A stretch of 64,000 nucleotides of DNA, taken from Seminibacterium arietis. GTDB taxonomy: Bacteria; Pseudomonadota; Gammaproteobacteria; Enterobacterales; Pasteurellaceae. The stretch lies in NCBI RefSeq assembly GCF_042675725.1, contig NZ_JBHTJN010000009.1, positions 62,001 through 126,000 on the forward strand. Reading direction: 5' to 3'. A program made the position numbers and the translations under genes. This document shows, piece by piece, positions 9,447 through 18,987 of the stretch (the first letter of the stretch is position 1; each line of letters opens with the position of its first letter). Under the pieces are notes generated by a model, which saw only the letters and a program-made list of their open reading frames with translations, had not been told where the DNA came from and did no database searches.

Positions 9447-10616
9447 ATGAACATATTCAAAAGCATCAAACGGTTTTTCCTTAAACCATCTGCTAAAATT
9501 GGCTTAGGTGTTTTGCTATTCAGTGGAGCTGTAGCTGGCGTTGTTGCTTGGATAGCTTTCAATGCTGTACTAGATCATACGAGCCAAGAAGAGTTTTGTG
9601 TTGGCTGTCATTCAATGACTTATCCATTAGAGGAACTAAAACAAACCGCACACTGGTCAAATGAAAAAGGCGTTTCTGCTGGTTGTCCTGATTGCCATTT
9701 GCCTCATAGCACAATTCCAAAATATATACGCAAAATTCAAGCCACTAAAGAAATTTGGGTAGAATTAACAGGTGGCATTAAAAATAAATCTGATTTTGAA
9801 AAAAAACGCTTAGAAATGGCAGAAAGAGAGTGGGCTAGGATGTCTGCAAATGGTTCAGCCGAATGTAAAGCTTGTCATAGTTATGATCGGATGCAATTTG
9901 ATAAAATGTCTGAAACAGCTCGTAATGCGATGATGCGTGCAGCTGAAACTGATCAAAGCTGTATTGACTGTCATAAAGGTATTGCTCATCATCTACCAAA
10001 ATCTTCTAACGAAAATAAAAAGTCAAAAGGTTTATCATCAGATTCTTTAACTGCTGAAAAAACTTACTATACACAAAATAACGTACCGTTTTTCTTCGAT
10101 GAAGAATTAAAACAAGAAATTGGTTATTTAGAAAGTGGCGTGCCAGTACATTTTGTCAAAACAACACCAAAAGCGGATTTAATTGAGCTAAGAATGTGGC
10201 GAAAAGATAAAGGTTTTGGGCGTATTTGGTATAATCAATTTGGTAAAAATATTACAGATGCTGTATTAACTAAAGAATTTATGTCGTTAGACAATGAACC
10301 AAAATACCAAGTACTAGAAAGTATTGACGATCCAATCACTGGCTTAACTTGGCAAAAAGTAAAATTACAAGTATGGATTGAGCGTTCACAATTAATTGAG
10401 GACATTGATTCGCTTTGGGCGAAAGCTGAAGAAACTTATAAGACTCAATGCAGTACTTGTCATAAACAACCTGATGTTAAACACTTTGATTCTAATACAT
10501 GGATCGGATTATTCAATGGAATGGTGGGCTTTACTAACATTGATCAACAGACAGGCAAACGTGTATTGCGTTATTTACAAATGCATTCATCTGATTTTGA
10601 ACCGCATAATCATTAA
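9447..10616 (+). CDS. torY: Pentahaem c-type cytochrome of the NapC/NirT-TorC family
   Basis: Membrane-anchored electron donor that carries electrons from the quinol pool to the periplasmic molybdoenzyme encoded next. The 389-residue protein has one N-terminal anchor helix (about 18-40), four CxxCH haem sites starting at C51, C80, C140 and C172 (NapC-like domain), and a fifth at C335 in a C-terminal extension. That fifth haem is the mark of TorC/TorY rather than NapC. A GGGGG ribosome-binding site precedes the start. It heads an operon with torZ (18-base gap) and torD. In H. influenzae the equivalent gene is also called mtsY. Confidence 0.93.
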   Translation: MNIFKSIKRFFLKPSAKIGLGVLLFSGAVAGVVAWIAFNAVLDHTSQEEFCVGCHSMTYPLEELKQTAHWSNEKGVSAGCPDCHLPHSTIPKYIRKIQATKEIWVELTGGIKNKSDFEKKRLEMAEREWARMSANGSAECKACHSYDRMQFDKMSETARNAMMRAAETDQSCIDCHKGIAHHLPKSSNENKKSKGLSSDSLTAEKTYYTQNNVPFFFDEELKQEIGYLESGVPVHFVKTTPKADLIELRMWRKDKGFGRIWYNQFGKNITDAVLTKEFMSLDNEPKYQVLESIDDPITGLTWQKVKLQVWIERSQLIEDIDSLWAKAEETYKTQCSTCHKQPDVKHFDSNTWIGLFNGMVGFTNIDQQTGKRVLRYLQMHSSDFEPHNH

Positions 10617-10634
10617 TTAAAAGGGAAATCAAAA

Positions 10635-13103
10635 ATGAAACAATCTCGCCGTCAGTTTTTAAAAAATATGTCTGCTATGGCAGCAACTTTTGCAATGCCA
10701 AATTTTTTGATTGCCAAAAGTGCGGTAGCAAAACAAGAAAATTTAACCGAATGGAAAATTTCAGGGTCACATTGGGGAGCAATTCGTGCCAAAGTCATCA
10801 ATGGACGAGTAGAAGAAATCCGACCGTTTGAATACGACCAATATCCTACTGAAATGATTAAAGGAATCAAAGGGTTAATTTATAGTGAAGCTCGTATACG
10901 TTATCCAATGGTACGTTTAGACTGGCTAAAAAATCGTGAAAAAAGCGATAAAACACATCGTGGTGATAATCGTTTTGTACGTGTTACTTGGGATGAAGCT
11001 CTTGATCTTTTCTATCAAGAACTTGAACGTATTCAGCAGAACTATGGTCCTTGGGCATTGCACACAGGTAACGTAGGTTGGCGTTCTACAGGTCAATTCC
11101 ATAGTTGTGGCAATCATATGATTCGAGCAATTGGTATGCACGGACGAAGTGTTAGCACTGCAGGCGACTATTCCACTGGGGCAGGACAAACTATCATGCC
11201 TTATGTTTTAGGTTCAACAGAAGTGTATTCTCAAGGCACTTCATGGGAAATCATTCTAAAAGAAAGTGAAAATATTATTTTTTGGGCAAGTGATCCTGTG
11301 AAAAATCTACAAGTTGGTTGGAACTGTGAAACTCACGAAGCCTACAAATATTTAGAGCAACTGAAACAAAAAGTGGAGAAAAACGCTATCAATGTAATTA
11401 GCGTCGATCCTGTAAAAACTAAAACACAAAATTATTTAGGTTGTAAACATCAATATATTAATCCTCAAACAGACGTACCATTTATGCTAGCAATAGCATA
11501 TGTACTGTATACTGAAAAACTTTACGATGAAAAATTTATCAAAGTTTATACTGTTGGTTTTGAAAAATTTATCCCTTATTTGTTAGGTAAAACTGAAGAT
11601 AAAGTCGCAAAAACACCTGAGTGGGCAGAAAAAATTTGTGGTATTTCTGCACAAAAAATCAGTGAATTTGCTCGCATGCTTGCTGGTAAACGTACACAGT
11701 TAATTTTCGGTTGGGCAATTCAACGCCAACAACATGGTGAACAACCTTACTGGATGGGTGCAGTTTTAGCAGCAATGCTAGGTCAGATTGGGCTAGCGGG
11801 AGGTGGAATTAGCTATGCACACCACTATAGTTCTATTGGTGTGCCTGAATCGGGGGCTGCAATGCCAGGTGCGTTTCCACTCAACGTAGATGAAGGTCAA
11901 ACACCAAAATACGACAATCATAATTATAACGGTTATAGTGCAATAATTCCTGTGGCAAGAGCTTCAGATTCTTTGCTTCATGCTGGTGAAACCATCAATT
12001 TCAATGGTCAAAAAATTGTGTATGCACCTTACAAAATGGCTATTTTTACGGGTTGCAATCAATGGCACCGTCACTCTGAACGCAATAAAATGAAAAAAGC
12101 CTTCCAAAAATTAGAAACTATCGTGTCCATCAACTATAGCTGGACTGCAACTTGCCGTTTCTCAGATATAGTATTACCTGCTTGCACCCCTTTTGAACGC
12201 AACGATATTGATGCTTACGGTTCATACAGTAACCGAGGGGTAATTGCAATGCAAAAACTAATTGATCCACTATATGACTCCCGTTCTGATTTTGAAATAT
12301 TCAAAGAACTTTGCCGTCGCTTTGGCAAAGAAAAAGAATATTGTCGTAATATGGACGAAATGGAATGGGTAGAAAAACTTTACGAGGATTGTCGCAAAGA
12401 AAATGAAGGTAAATTTGCAATGCCTTCATTCCAAAAATTTTGGCAAATCGGTTATGTACTTTTCCCAGAAGGAAAACCTTGGGTACGCCATGCCGATTTC
12501 CGTGATGATCCTGAATTACATGCTCTCGGGACTCCATCAGGCTTCATTGAAATTTATAGTAATAAGATTGCTTCTTTTAACTATGAAAACTGTAAAGGTC
12601 ACCCTATGTGGTTCGAAAAATCAGAGCGTTCTCACGGTGGTCCTAAATCCGAACAATTCAAATTCTGGCTACAATCTGTTCACCCTGACAAACGCCTACA
12701 CTCACAACTTTGTGAATCTAAAGAATTGCGTGACACTTACTCTATTCAAGATAGAGAACCGTTGTTTATCAATCCAGACGATGCAAAACAACTTGGCATT
12801 GCTCATGGGGATTTAGTTCGTGTTTATAATGACCGTGGTCAAGCTATCGTTGGAGCTCACCTTTCTGATGACTATCCAACAGGTGTAGTTCGTTTACAAG
12901 AAGGAGCATGGTATTCCCCATTAGATGAAAAAATTGGCTCAATCGACACTTATGGGGATCCAAACACAATGACGCTAGATATTGGTTCATCTGATTTGGC
13001 ACAAGCCGTATCAGCTAATACTTGTCTAGTAAACATTGAAAAATTTAATGGCAATGCTCCTAAACCAAATGGTTTTACTGGACCGATAGAAGTCAAAATA
13101 TGA
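10635..13103 (+). CDS. torZ: Periplasmic molybdopterin sulfoxide/N-oxide reductase (TorZ/MtsZ, BisC-like)
   Basis: Molybdenum enzyme of the DMSO-reductase family, 822 residues, with a twin-arginine signal (SRRQFLK, 4-10, then a hydrophobic stretch to about residue 32). No N-terminal cysteine cluster for Fe-S is seen, as in TorA/DorA. The DYSTG motif places the molybdenum-ligating serine at S180. The H. influenzae relative MtsZ reduces methionine sulfoxide and other S- and N-oxides, so a role in anaerobic respiration or rescue of oxidised methionine is likely. Its stop overlaps the torD start by four bases. An uptake sequence lies in the signal-peptide region (10718-10726). Confidence 0.93.
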   Translation: MKQSRRQFLKNMSAMAATFAMPNFLIAKSAVAKQENLTEWKISGSHWGAIRAKVINGRVEEIRPFEYDQYPTEMIKGIKGLIYSEARIRYPMVRLDWLKNREKSDKTHRGDNRFVRVTWDEALDLFYQELERIQQNYGPWALHTGNVGWRSTGQFHSCGNHMIRAIGMHGRSVSTAGDYSTGAGQTIMPYVLGSTEVYSQGTSWEIILKESENIIFWASDPVKNLQVGWNCETHEAYKYLEQLKQKVEKNAINVISVDPVKTKTQNYLGCKHQYINPQTDVPFMLAIAYVLYTEKLYDEKFIKVYTVGFEKFIPYLLGKTEDKVAKTPEWAEKICGISAQKISEFARMLAGKRTQLIFGWAIQRQQHGEQPYWMGAVLAAMLGQIGLAGGGISYAHHYSSIGVPESGAAMPGAFPLNVDEGQTPKYDNHNYNGYSAIIPVARASDSLLHAGETINFNGQKIVYAPYKMAIFTGCNQWHRHSERNKMKKAFQKLETIVSINYSWTATCRFSDIVLPACTPFERNDIDAYGSYSNRGVIAMQKLIDPLYDSRSDFEIFKELCRRFGKEKEYCRNMDEMEWVEKLYEDCRKENEGKFAMPSFQKFWQIGYVLFPEGKPWVRHADFRDDPELHALGTPSGFIEIYSNKIASFNYENCKGHPMWFEKSERSHGGPKSEQFKFWLQSVHPDKRLHSQLCESKELRDTYSIQDREPLFINPDDAKQLGIAHGDLVRVYNDRGQAIVGAHLSDDYPTGVVRLQEGAWYSPLDEKIGSIDTYGDPNTMTLDIGSSDLAQAVSANTCLVNIEKFNGNAPKPNGFTGPIEVKI

Positions 13104-13690
13104 ATTTAAATAGCGAAGAAAAGTGCTTTATTTATGCGTGGCTTAAATCTTTGTTAAGCCACGAATTAACAGCTTGCCAATTAACTTCATATCAAACAGG
13201 AGAATTTGATTCTTTATTTGATTTTTTGTCTGAACAAGGATTTGAAGAATCCATTAAACAAATAAGAAGTGAACTGTTGCAACTCAAGCAAATACCTCTT
13301 GCTCATTTAGAATTAGCTGCGGATTTTGCTCAACTATTTCTTCTTCATGGCAATAGCAGTGCGTTACCCTATGCTTCCGCCTACTTAGATGAGCATACCA
13401 TGGCTTCTCATCTTGTTTTTATGGATAATTTACTCGATGAATTTCATTTACAATTGAATTGTCAAATGCATGAACCAAGTGATCATCTTGCTGTTCACCT
13501 AGAGTTGTTGATCCAACTTGAAAAAAATGATGAAACTAACCGCATTTTTGATTTTATTCATAACTACTGTCTTATTTGGCTGAAACCTTTTAACCAAAAA
13601 GTACAAGGCATTCAAACGAAAACTAAGTTTTATCAAAAAATTACCGAATTACTTGTAAATATCTTAATTGGTCAAAATACTTCAGTGTAG
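13100..13690 (+). CDS. torD: TorD-family molybdoenzyme chaperone
   Basis: Cytoplasmic chaperone of 196 residues that binds the twin-arginine signal and the immature apoenzyme until the molybdenum cofactor is inserted. The predicted all-helical fold, the acidic and leucine-rich N-terminal part and the segment EHTMASHLVFMDNLL resemble TorD/DmsD proteins. The ATGA overlap with torZ indicates coupled translation. A hairpin terminator follows directly. Confidence 0.88.
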   Translation: MNLNSEEKCFIYAWLKSLLSHELTACQLTSYQTGEFDSLFDFLSEQGFEESIKQIRSELLQLKQIPLAHLELAADFAQLFLLHGNSSALPYASAYLDEHTMASHLVFMDNLLDEFHLQLNCQMHEPSDHLAVHLELLIQLEKNDETNRIFDFIHNYCLIWLKPFNQKVQGIQTKTKFYQKITELLVNILIGQNTSV

Positions 13691-13710
13691 AAAAATCCTA
13701 CTGAATTAAA

Positions 13711-13745
13711 GGTGGCATAAAAAATACTCGTTATGTCACTTTTTC
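13711..13745 (+). terminator. Terminator of the torYZD operon
   Basis: A 10-bp stem with two G-T pairs (13711-13720 with 13731-13740), a 10-base loop and a following T-run, placed 20 bases after the torD stop codon. Confidence 0.7.
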
Positions 13746-13892
13746 TTTTCAACATGTCGTTAACGTGATACTAAATTCTAATACTATTATTTACATTCTC
13801 AATTGACGTTAACACTCACATCAAATATAGTATGATTCTATCAATGCTATAATTTAACTTGAAAAATGCTGTTGAAGAAACCACTTGAATAA

Positions 13893-13907
13893 TTATCATC
13901 ATGATAA
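13893..13907. promoter_or_regulatory. Perfect inverted repeat immediately before ilvY
   Basis: Arms TTATCAT and ATGATAA flank one central base, ending six bases before the ilvY start codon. It covers the place where a ribosome-binding site should be, and no clear Shine-Dalgarno is visible. It may be an operator or an RNA hairpin limiting translation; no known regulator is assigned. Confidence 0.35.
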
Positions 13908-13913
13908 CAATAT

Positions 13914-14792
13914 ATGAATTTCAATGATCTAAAAATATTCACACACCTTGCAGAAAGCAAAAATTTTAGTAAAAGTGCAAGGCAAAATCACATGAGTCCT
14001 TCTACTTTCTCTCGACACATTCAACGGCTTGAAGAAGAATTAGGACAAAAGCTATTTTTACGAGATAACCGTCGAGTCACCCTTACTAAGTGCGGTGAAA
14101 ATTTTCTAGATTTCGCCTATCAAACGCTCAATCAGTGGAAAATATTTCAGCAAACGTTGCAGTCAAACCCAAGAGAATTAACTGGTGAATTAAAGATATT
14201 CTGCTCAGTCACTGCTTCATACAGCCATTTACCCCATGTATTAGGCAAATTTCGTAGTCTTTATCCTAACGTGGAAATTCAATTAACTACAGGCGATCCT
14301 TCAGCAGCGGTTCATTTAGTGCAAAACCATACTGTAGATATCGCATTAGCTGGGCAACCAACTATTCTACCTAACAATATAATCTTTCATTATATTGATA
14401 GTATTTCTCTTTCTCTCATTGCTCCACGTATTACTTGCTTAGCTACACAATTATTACAAAAAAACCCTGTCGATTGGCAAAAAATGCCTTTTATTTTGCC
14501 TTTGGAAGGACCTGTACGACAACGTATGGAACAGTGGTTTCGCCAAAAAAATATTAAACACCCAACCATTTATGCTACAGTAGCAGGACATGAAGGGATT
14601 GCTTCAATGGTGTCTTTAGGATGTGGATTAGCAATACTGCCAGATGTAGTAATCAAAAATAGTCCAATGAATACACAAATTTCTATCATGGAAGTATCGC
14701 CCCCTATTCAACCCTTTGACTTAGGGGTATGTGTACAAAAGAAATCTTTAGAATTACCTTTAGTCCGTGCTTTTTGGGAAATATTAAGGTAA
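13914..14792 (+). CDS. ilvY: LysR-type regulator IlvY, activator of ilvC
   Basis: Protein of 292 residues with an N-terminal winged helix-turn-helix (about 1-60) and a substrate-binding effector domain (about 92-290). Long segments agree with E. coli IlvY from memory, for example SPSTFSRHIQRLEEELGQ, FCSVTASYSHLP and FDLGVCVQKK. IlvY senses acetolactate or acetohydroxybutyrate and switches on ilvC. In enterics it lies divergently next to ilvC; here the three-gene torYZD operon lies between them. An uptake sequence is inside the gene (14088-14096) and another overlaps the end of the gene. Confidence 0.95.
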   Translation: MNFNDLKIFTHLAESKNFSKSARQNHMSPSTFSRHIQRLEEELGQKLFLRDNRRVTLTKCGENFLDFAYQTLNQWKIFQQTLQSNPRELTGELKIFCSVTASYSHLPHVLGKFRSLYPNVEIQLTTGDPSAAVHLVQNHTVDIALAGQPTILPNNIIFHYIDSISLSLIAPRITCLATQLLQKNPVDWQKMPFILPLEGPVRQRMEQWFRQKNIKHPTIYATVAGHEGIASMVSLGCGLAILPDVVIKNSPMNTQISIMEVSPPIQPFDLGVCVQKKSLELPLVRAFWEILR

Positions 14793-14826
14793 AGTGCGGT
14801 ATTATTTTTAAAAATTTCGGTGAGCT

Positions 14827-15711
14827 ATGTTAAAAGGTATAGGATTTTCCCTTTTCTCTTCTGTATTATTTGGTTACATTTATTACTTTTCTACTTTTCT
14901 TATGCCCTTAAGCGGACAAGATATTTTTGGCTATCGAATTATTTTTACTGTACCTTCTGTATTCCTTGCTATTTTTATATTTAAGCAAAAGCATGTTCTT
15001 ATATCTCATCTAAAAAGAATATATAGTCAACCTTGGTTTATTTTAATATATCTATTCAATGGATTATTAATGGGATTCCAAATGTGGTTGTTTTTATGGG
15101 CACCAAACAATGGTGGAGCATTAAGTGTTTCTTTAGGATATTTGTTACTTCCTTTAGTAATGGTTGCTTTTGGTAAAATCTTTTTTAAAGAATACATTTC
15201 CAAAACTAAACTCCTAGCTATTTTCATAGCGGCAGTTGGTGTAGTAATGAATATTATAATTAAAGGTGGGTTATCATGGGAAAGCATCGCTGTAAGCGGA
15301 TATGCGATTTATTTCACTATACGAAAACATTTTAAAATGACCGATATTGGTGCATTTGCTATTGAAATTATTCTAATTTTGCCAATTTGTATTTACTTCG
15401 CAACTCAAGCTAATATAACAGAAGTGCGGTTAGAAAATCATAATATTGTCTGGTTGCTCGTGATTTTAGGCTTACTTAGTGGTATTGCGTTTAATGCCTA
15501 TATTATTGCGAGCAATCTGCTGCCTGTAAATTTACTTGGATTACTAGGTTATGTCGAACCTATCATGATGTTAATTATATCTCTCTTGATCGGTGAAAAT
15601 ATAGACAAAGAAACTTATCCTTTATTTTTTTGTTTAATCATTGCTATGATCCTCATCATCTTCGATGGAATTAAAAAATCAAAGCAAAAGAAGATTTTAC
15701 TTAAAAACTAA
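14827..15711 (+). CDS. EamA/RarD-family drug/metabolite transporter
   Basis: Protein of 294 residues with ten predicted membrane helices in two EamA repeats (about 1-140 and 150-280) and a lysine-rich cytoplasmic tail. It is nearest to the RarD branch of the DMT superfamily, as judged by the N-terminal GFSLFSSVLFGYIYY and the PNNGGALSVSLGY loop. It follows ilvY by 34 bases with only an uptake sequence between, so the two may be cotranscribed. The substrate is unknown. Confidence 0.82.
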   Translation: MLKGIGFSLFSSVLFGYIYYFSTFLMPLSGQDIFGYRIIFTVPSVFLAIFIFKQKHVLISHLKRIYSQPWFILIYLFNGLLMGFQMWLFLWAPNNGGALSVSLGYLLLPLVMVAFGKIFFKEYISKTKLLAIFIAAVGVVMNIIIKGGLSWESIAVSGYAIYFTIRKHFKMTDIGAFAIEIILILPICIYFATQANITEVRLENHNIVWLLVILGLLSGIAFNAYIIASNLLPVNLLGLLGYVEPIMMLIISLLIGENIDKETYPLFFCLIIAMILIIFDGIKKSKQKKILLKN

Positions 15712-15808
15712 ATACAGTGCTGTTTAAAGTGCGGTTATCCTATAGAATATTTTCTACTTTTTCTATTTTACGGTAAAATCACTAAATTATTTTTAAACTG
15801 AAATAACT

Positions 15809-16288
15809 ATGTTAGATATTGTATTGTACGAACCTGAAATCCCACAAAACACAGGGAATATTATCCGTCTATGTGCTAATACTGGATTTCGTTTACATTT
15901 AATTGAACCTTTGGGATTTGTATGGGACGATAAGCGTCTACGTCGTTCTGGATTAGATTACCACGAATTTGCTCAAATCAAGAAGCATAAAACATTTACA
16001 GATTTCATAGAATCGGAAAAACCATCCCGTTTATTTGCAATGACAACAAAAGGCGGTCCTGCACATAGCGATATTCAATTTGAGTTAGGTGATTACTTAA
16101 TGTTTGGACCTGAAACTCGTGGTATTCCGCAAGAAATTTTAATGACGTTACCTATCGAGCAAAAAATACGCATACCAATGACAAAAAACAGTCGCAGTAT
16201 GAATTTATCTAATTCTGTAGCAGTCGCTGTTTACGAAGCGTGGCGTCAACTTGGGTATGAAAATGCTGTAAACCTACAAAAAAAATAA
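15809..16288 (+). CDS. trmL: tRNA (cytidine/uridine-34 2'-O)-methyltransferase TrmL
   Basis: SPOUT-fold methyltransferase of 159 residues that methylates the wobble ribose of tRNA-Leu isoacceptors using SAM. The knot motifs are clear: NTGNIIRLCANTG (about 14-26), FGPETRGIP (about 104-112) and the C-terminal KNSRSMNLSNSVA that binds SAM. The length is exactly as in the family. It is a single-gene unit with a weak ribosome-binding site and ends in a 12-bp hairpin shared with the convergent gene. Confidence 0.95.
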   Translation: MLDIVLYEPEIPQNTGNIIRLCANTGFRLHLIEPLGFVWDDKRLRRSGLDYHEFAQIKKHKTFTDFIESEKPSRLFAMTTKGGPAHSDIQFELGDYLMFGPETRGIPQEILMTLPIEQKIRIPMTKNSRSMNLSNSVAVAVYEAWRQLGYENAVNLQKK

Positions 16289-16318
16289 TATCTTTCTCAT
16301 TTTCTAGAGAAAGATATT
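16287..16318. terminator. Bidirectional hairpin between trmL and the VirK/YbjX gene
   Basis: A perfect 12-bp stem (16287-16298 with 16307-16318) and 8-base loop starts at the last two bases of the trmL stop codon. T-rich flanks occur on both sides. It sits between convergent genes. Confidence 0.8.
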
Positions 16319-16323
16319 TATTC

Positions 16324-17193
16324 TTATTTTTTGAATTTTTCGTGCATTGTTTTTGAGAGTTGCTCTAACATAAAGTATCGTTTTTTATACATCGAACGTT
16401 TATTACTCGGAATATCTTCCAACTTTTTGCTTTCGAAGTGTAATGGTAGTTGCCAGTATTCTCCTAGCACTCCAGCACACTCACTAAAAATAGTATCATA
16501 GTTAACTACATAACGACTACTTTGCACAAAACGAGATTTATTTTGATATTTTTGTGGAATTCCCAATAACTGTTTATAACCAAGAGCCTGTGTGAGTGCC
16601 TTCATTGCTTCTACCATTAGGTATGCAGGTCTCAAACCATGACATTTTTTAGTCAGCAGTTTAACTAATTCTTTAGAACCTTCAATGTTCGGTCCTTGGA
16701 TCACAGCAATCAACAAAGATTGTTTTATCTTACCAAATGTAAGCAAATAAATAAGCTCATTTGTCTGCTTATAGCGAAGTTCTAATGTCCAATACCCTTC
16801 CATTGGCTGATAATTAGTCACGCAAAGACACAACTCAAAATCAGGAATAATTTCACCAAAATTAATTTCTTTTTCCCATAAAGGAGGAAGCCCTAATCTG
16901 GTAAGCACTTCAGGTAAAAACAATAAGTTATCACAAATTAAATCAAGCCGTTGCTTCGCATTAAAACGTTTATCTAAAAAACGATGAGCAACAGGATAAC
17001 TATAATTAGGACGAGCATTTAACAGTTCAATAAGCTGTGGATGCTGGTTAGCAAAATGCTCAAAACCTTTAATGCTACGTTTATGTAAAAAAGAACGTAA
17101 CTGAAACCGGAAACGTTTTGCTCGATAAGATTTATTTCCACGGTCAGGATAAATAGCAAAAGGACTAGGCCATTGATAAAGTTTACTTGTCAT
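16324..17193 (-). CDS. VirK/YbjX-family protein (DUF535)
   Basis: Protein of 289 residues, no signal peptide or membrane segment. The central and C-terminal parts carry the DUF535 pattern (TLELRYK, IAVIQGPNIEG, GLRPAYLMVEAMKAL). Shigella VirK supports surface exposure of IcsA, and E. coli YbjX affects resistance to membrane stress and antimicrobial peptides, but the biochemical activity of the family is not known. It stands alone, divergent from engB. Confidence 0.82.
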   Translation of the reverse strand: MTSKLYQWPSPFAIYPDRGNKSYRAKRFRFQLRSFLHKRSIKGFEHFANQHPQLIELLNARPNYSYPVAHRFLDKRFNAKQRLDLICDNLLFLPEVLTRLGLPPLWEKEINFGEIIPDFELCLCVTNYQPMEGYWTLELRYKQTNELIYLLTFGKIKQSLLIAVIQGPNIEGSKELVKLLTKKCHGLRPAYLMVEAMKALTQALGYKQLLGIPQKYQNKSRFVQSSRYVVNYDTIFSECAGVLGEYWQLPLHFESKKLEDIPSNKRSMYKKRYFMLEQLSKTMHEKFKK

Positions 17194-17322
17194 AATTTAA
17201 ACACTTACTAAAAAATTGCGGTATTGTCGCATAATATAAGAGATTTTGCATTTTTTTATCGATGTGCTTTATTTTATGCTATGCTAGGGCTATTTATTAT
17301 AGTGAAACAAAAATAGATAGAA

Positions 17323-17958
17323 ATGACTAACACAAAACTTAACTATCATAAAACTCATTTTTTAACTAGTTCGCCTAATATTAAAGCACTACCTGAGGAT
17401 ATAGGTATTGAAATAGCTTTCGCTGGGCGTTCTAATGCTGGAAAATCCACTGCACTTAACGCACTAACGAATCAAAAAAGTTTAGCACGAACGTCTAAAA
17501 CTCCAGGTCGAACACAATTAATTAATCTCTTTGAAGTCGAACCTAATTGTAAATTAGTTGATTTACCAGGTTATGGTTATGCCGCAGTCCCTGAGCAAAT
17601 GAAAATTCAATGGCAAAAAGCACTGAGTGAGTATCTACAAAAACGTGAATCTTTGGCAGGATTGGTTGTATTAATGGATATTCGTCATCCACTTAAAGAT
17701 CTTGATCAACAAATGGTACTATGGGCAGTGTCTGCTAATTTACCAGTTTTAATTTTATTAACTAAGGCGGATAAGCTAAGCCAAAGTGCTAGAAGTAAAC
17801 AAGTTAAAATGGTAAGAGAAGCCATTTTGCCTTTCCAAGGTGATATTCAAGTCGAGATATTCTCTGCACAAAATAAAATTGGCATTGATCGTTTAGCGAC
17901 TAAATTAGATATCTGGTTCTCTCCAGCCTTTACTCACATTAATGATCAAGAATCTTAA
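17323..17958 (+). CDS. engB: Ribosome biogenesis GTPase EngB (YihA/YsxC)
   Basis: Essential small GTPase of 211 residues needed for assembly of the large ribosomal subunit. G1 GRSNAGKS (35-42), G3 DLPGYG (80-85) and G4 TKAD (147-150) are all present with normal spacing. The protein ends shortly after the G domain, as usual. It is divergent from the VirK/YbjX gene; an uptake sequence and a 15-bp hairpin follow. Confidence 0.96.
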   Translation: MTNTKLNYHKTHFLTSSPNIKALPEDIGIEIAFAGRSNAGKSTALNALTNQKSLARTSKTPGRTQLINLFEVEPNCKLVDLPGYGYAAVPEQMKIQWQKALSEYLQKRESLAGLVVLMDIRHPLKDLDQQMVLWAVSANLPVLILLTKADKLSQSARSKQVKMVREAILPFQGDIQVEIFSAQNKIGIDRLATKLDIWFSPAFTHINDQES

Positions 17959-17983
17959 CAAAGTAAAGTGCGGTCAAAATATC

Positions 17984-18018
17984 AATATCTTTAACCTTTA
18001 AACAAGGTTAAAGATATT
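17984..18018. terminator. Long perfect hairpin between convergent engB and iolB
   Basis: A 15-bp perfect stem (17984-17998 with 18004-18018) with a 5-base loop. There is no T-run directly after it on either strand, so termination is inferred from its place between convergent genes. Confidence 0.55.
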
Positions 18019-18075
18019 CCAAAGTCTAGCTAATCAGTCATGACATAAATTAAACTGAAAAATTTTCAAATAATA

Positions 18076-18900
18076 CTATTCAAATTTTTCTTTATAAGAT
18101 TCGCTATTAATCCAAAAGTGATCTTTCTCCCAAGTGAATTTCCATTTTCTGACAGGTCCTGCCATTACGTTTAAATAATAATTATCATAGCCTGCAATAG
18201 TCGCAACTGGATGATAACCTTTTGGTACTTTAACTACATTCTTATCATATACTGGCATGCATTCGTCTAATGAGCGATCATCTGTATAAACTCTTTGAAG
18301 TGCAAATCCTTGAGGAGGATTAAAACGATGATAATAAGTTTCCTCCAAATAAGTTTCGTGTTCTGAATTTTTATTATCATGTTTATGACTAGGATAAGAG
18401 CTAGTGTTGCCCTCATCAGTAAAAACTTCAACAACTAATAAACTGTCTGCTGGTTCAGTTTCAGGTAAAATATTATGCACTAAACGTTTATTATTACCAA
18501 ACCCCCGTTTTTCTACTCCTACATCTTCTGGGGTAATTAATCGGACAGGATAGCTTCCCGTAGTACTAGGTGCCTTGCAAACTGCAAGCTCCAACTGCCC
18601 ATTCGTCTCTACTCTTACTTGTTTATGAGGAGGAATATAAACAGAATAAGGCGGAATTTTCTCAAATGGATTGGTACGATTACCAATATTTTCAAAGCGG
18701 TACTCATCAACAAAGACTGAACCTTTGCCCGACACAAATACTAAACAAAGCTCATTATCACCACTATCAAGCTCAACAAATTGATTATTTAGTTGATAAA
18801 CAGCAAATCCTACATATTCCCAACCTGAATTTTGTGGCGTAATATCTTGAATTAAGCCATTTGGATGTTCAAAATCTGGTTTAGAAAGTAAAAAGCTCAT
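18076..18900 (-). CDS. iolB: 5-deoxy-glucuronate isomerase
   Basis: Converts 5-deoxy-D-glucuronate to 2-deoxy-5-keto-gluconate in myo-inositol breakdown. The 274-residue protein is a bicupin; the probable metal site includes the SSYPSHKHD segment followed by EETYYHRF in the C-terminal half. I place the start at 18900, where GGGGGA lies at good spacing; an earlier in-frame start would add eight residues with no family match. It is transcribed divergently from iolA, and the shared 219-base promoter region holds a CRP-like site and an RpiR-type palindrome. Confidence 0.94.
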   Translation of the reverse strand: MSFLLSKPDFEHPNGLIQDITPQNSGWEYVGFAVYQLNNQFVELDSGDNELCLVFVSGKGSVFVDEYRFENIGNRTNPFEKIPPYSVYIPPHKQVRVETNGQLELAVCKAPSTTGSYPVRLITPEDVGVEKRGFGNNKRLVHNILPETEPADSLLVVEVFTDEGNTSSYPSHKHDNKNSEHETYLEETYYHRFNPPQGFALQRVYTDDRSLDECMPVYDKNVVKVPKGYHPVATIAGYDNYYLNVMAGPVRKWKFTWEKDHFWINSESYKEKFE

Positions 18901-18987
18901 TATATCCCCCTTGTATTTAGCCAATTAAAATATACATGCTTACTATATCGCAGAGTTTATTCTTTTGGGATCAAAAATCTTCAAACT

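Noticed and set aside
12403..12816. Open frame of 137 codons in another frame of torZ
   Set aside because: It overlaps conserved molybdoenzyme sequence and has no family-like features.
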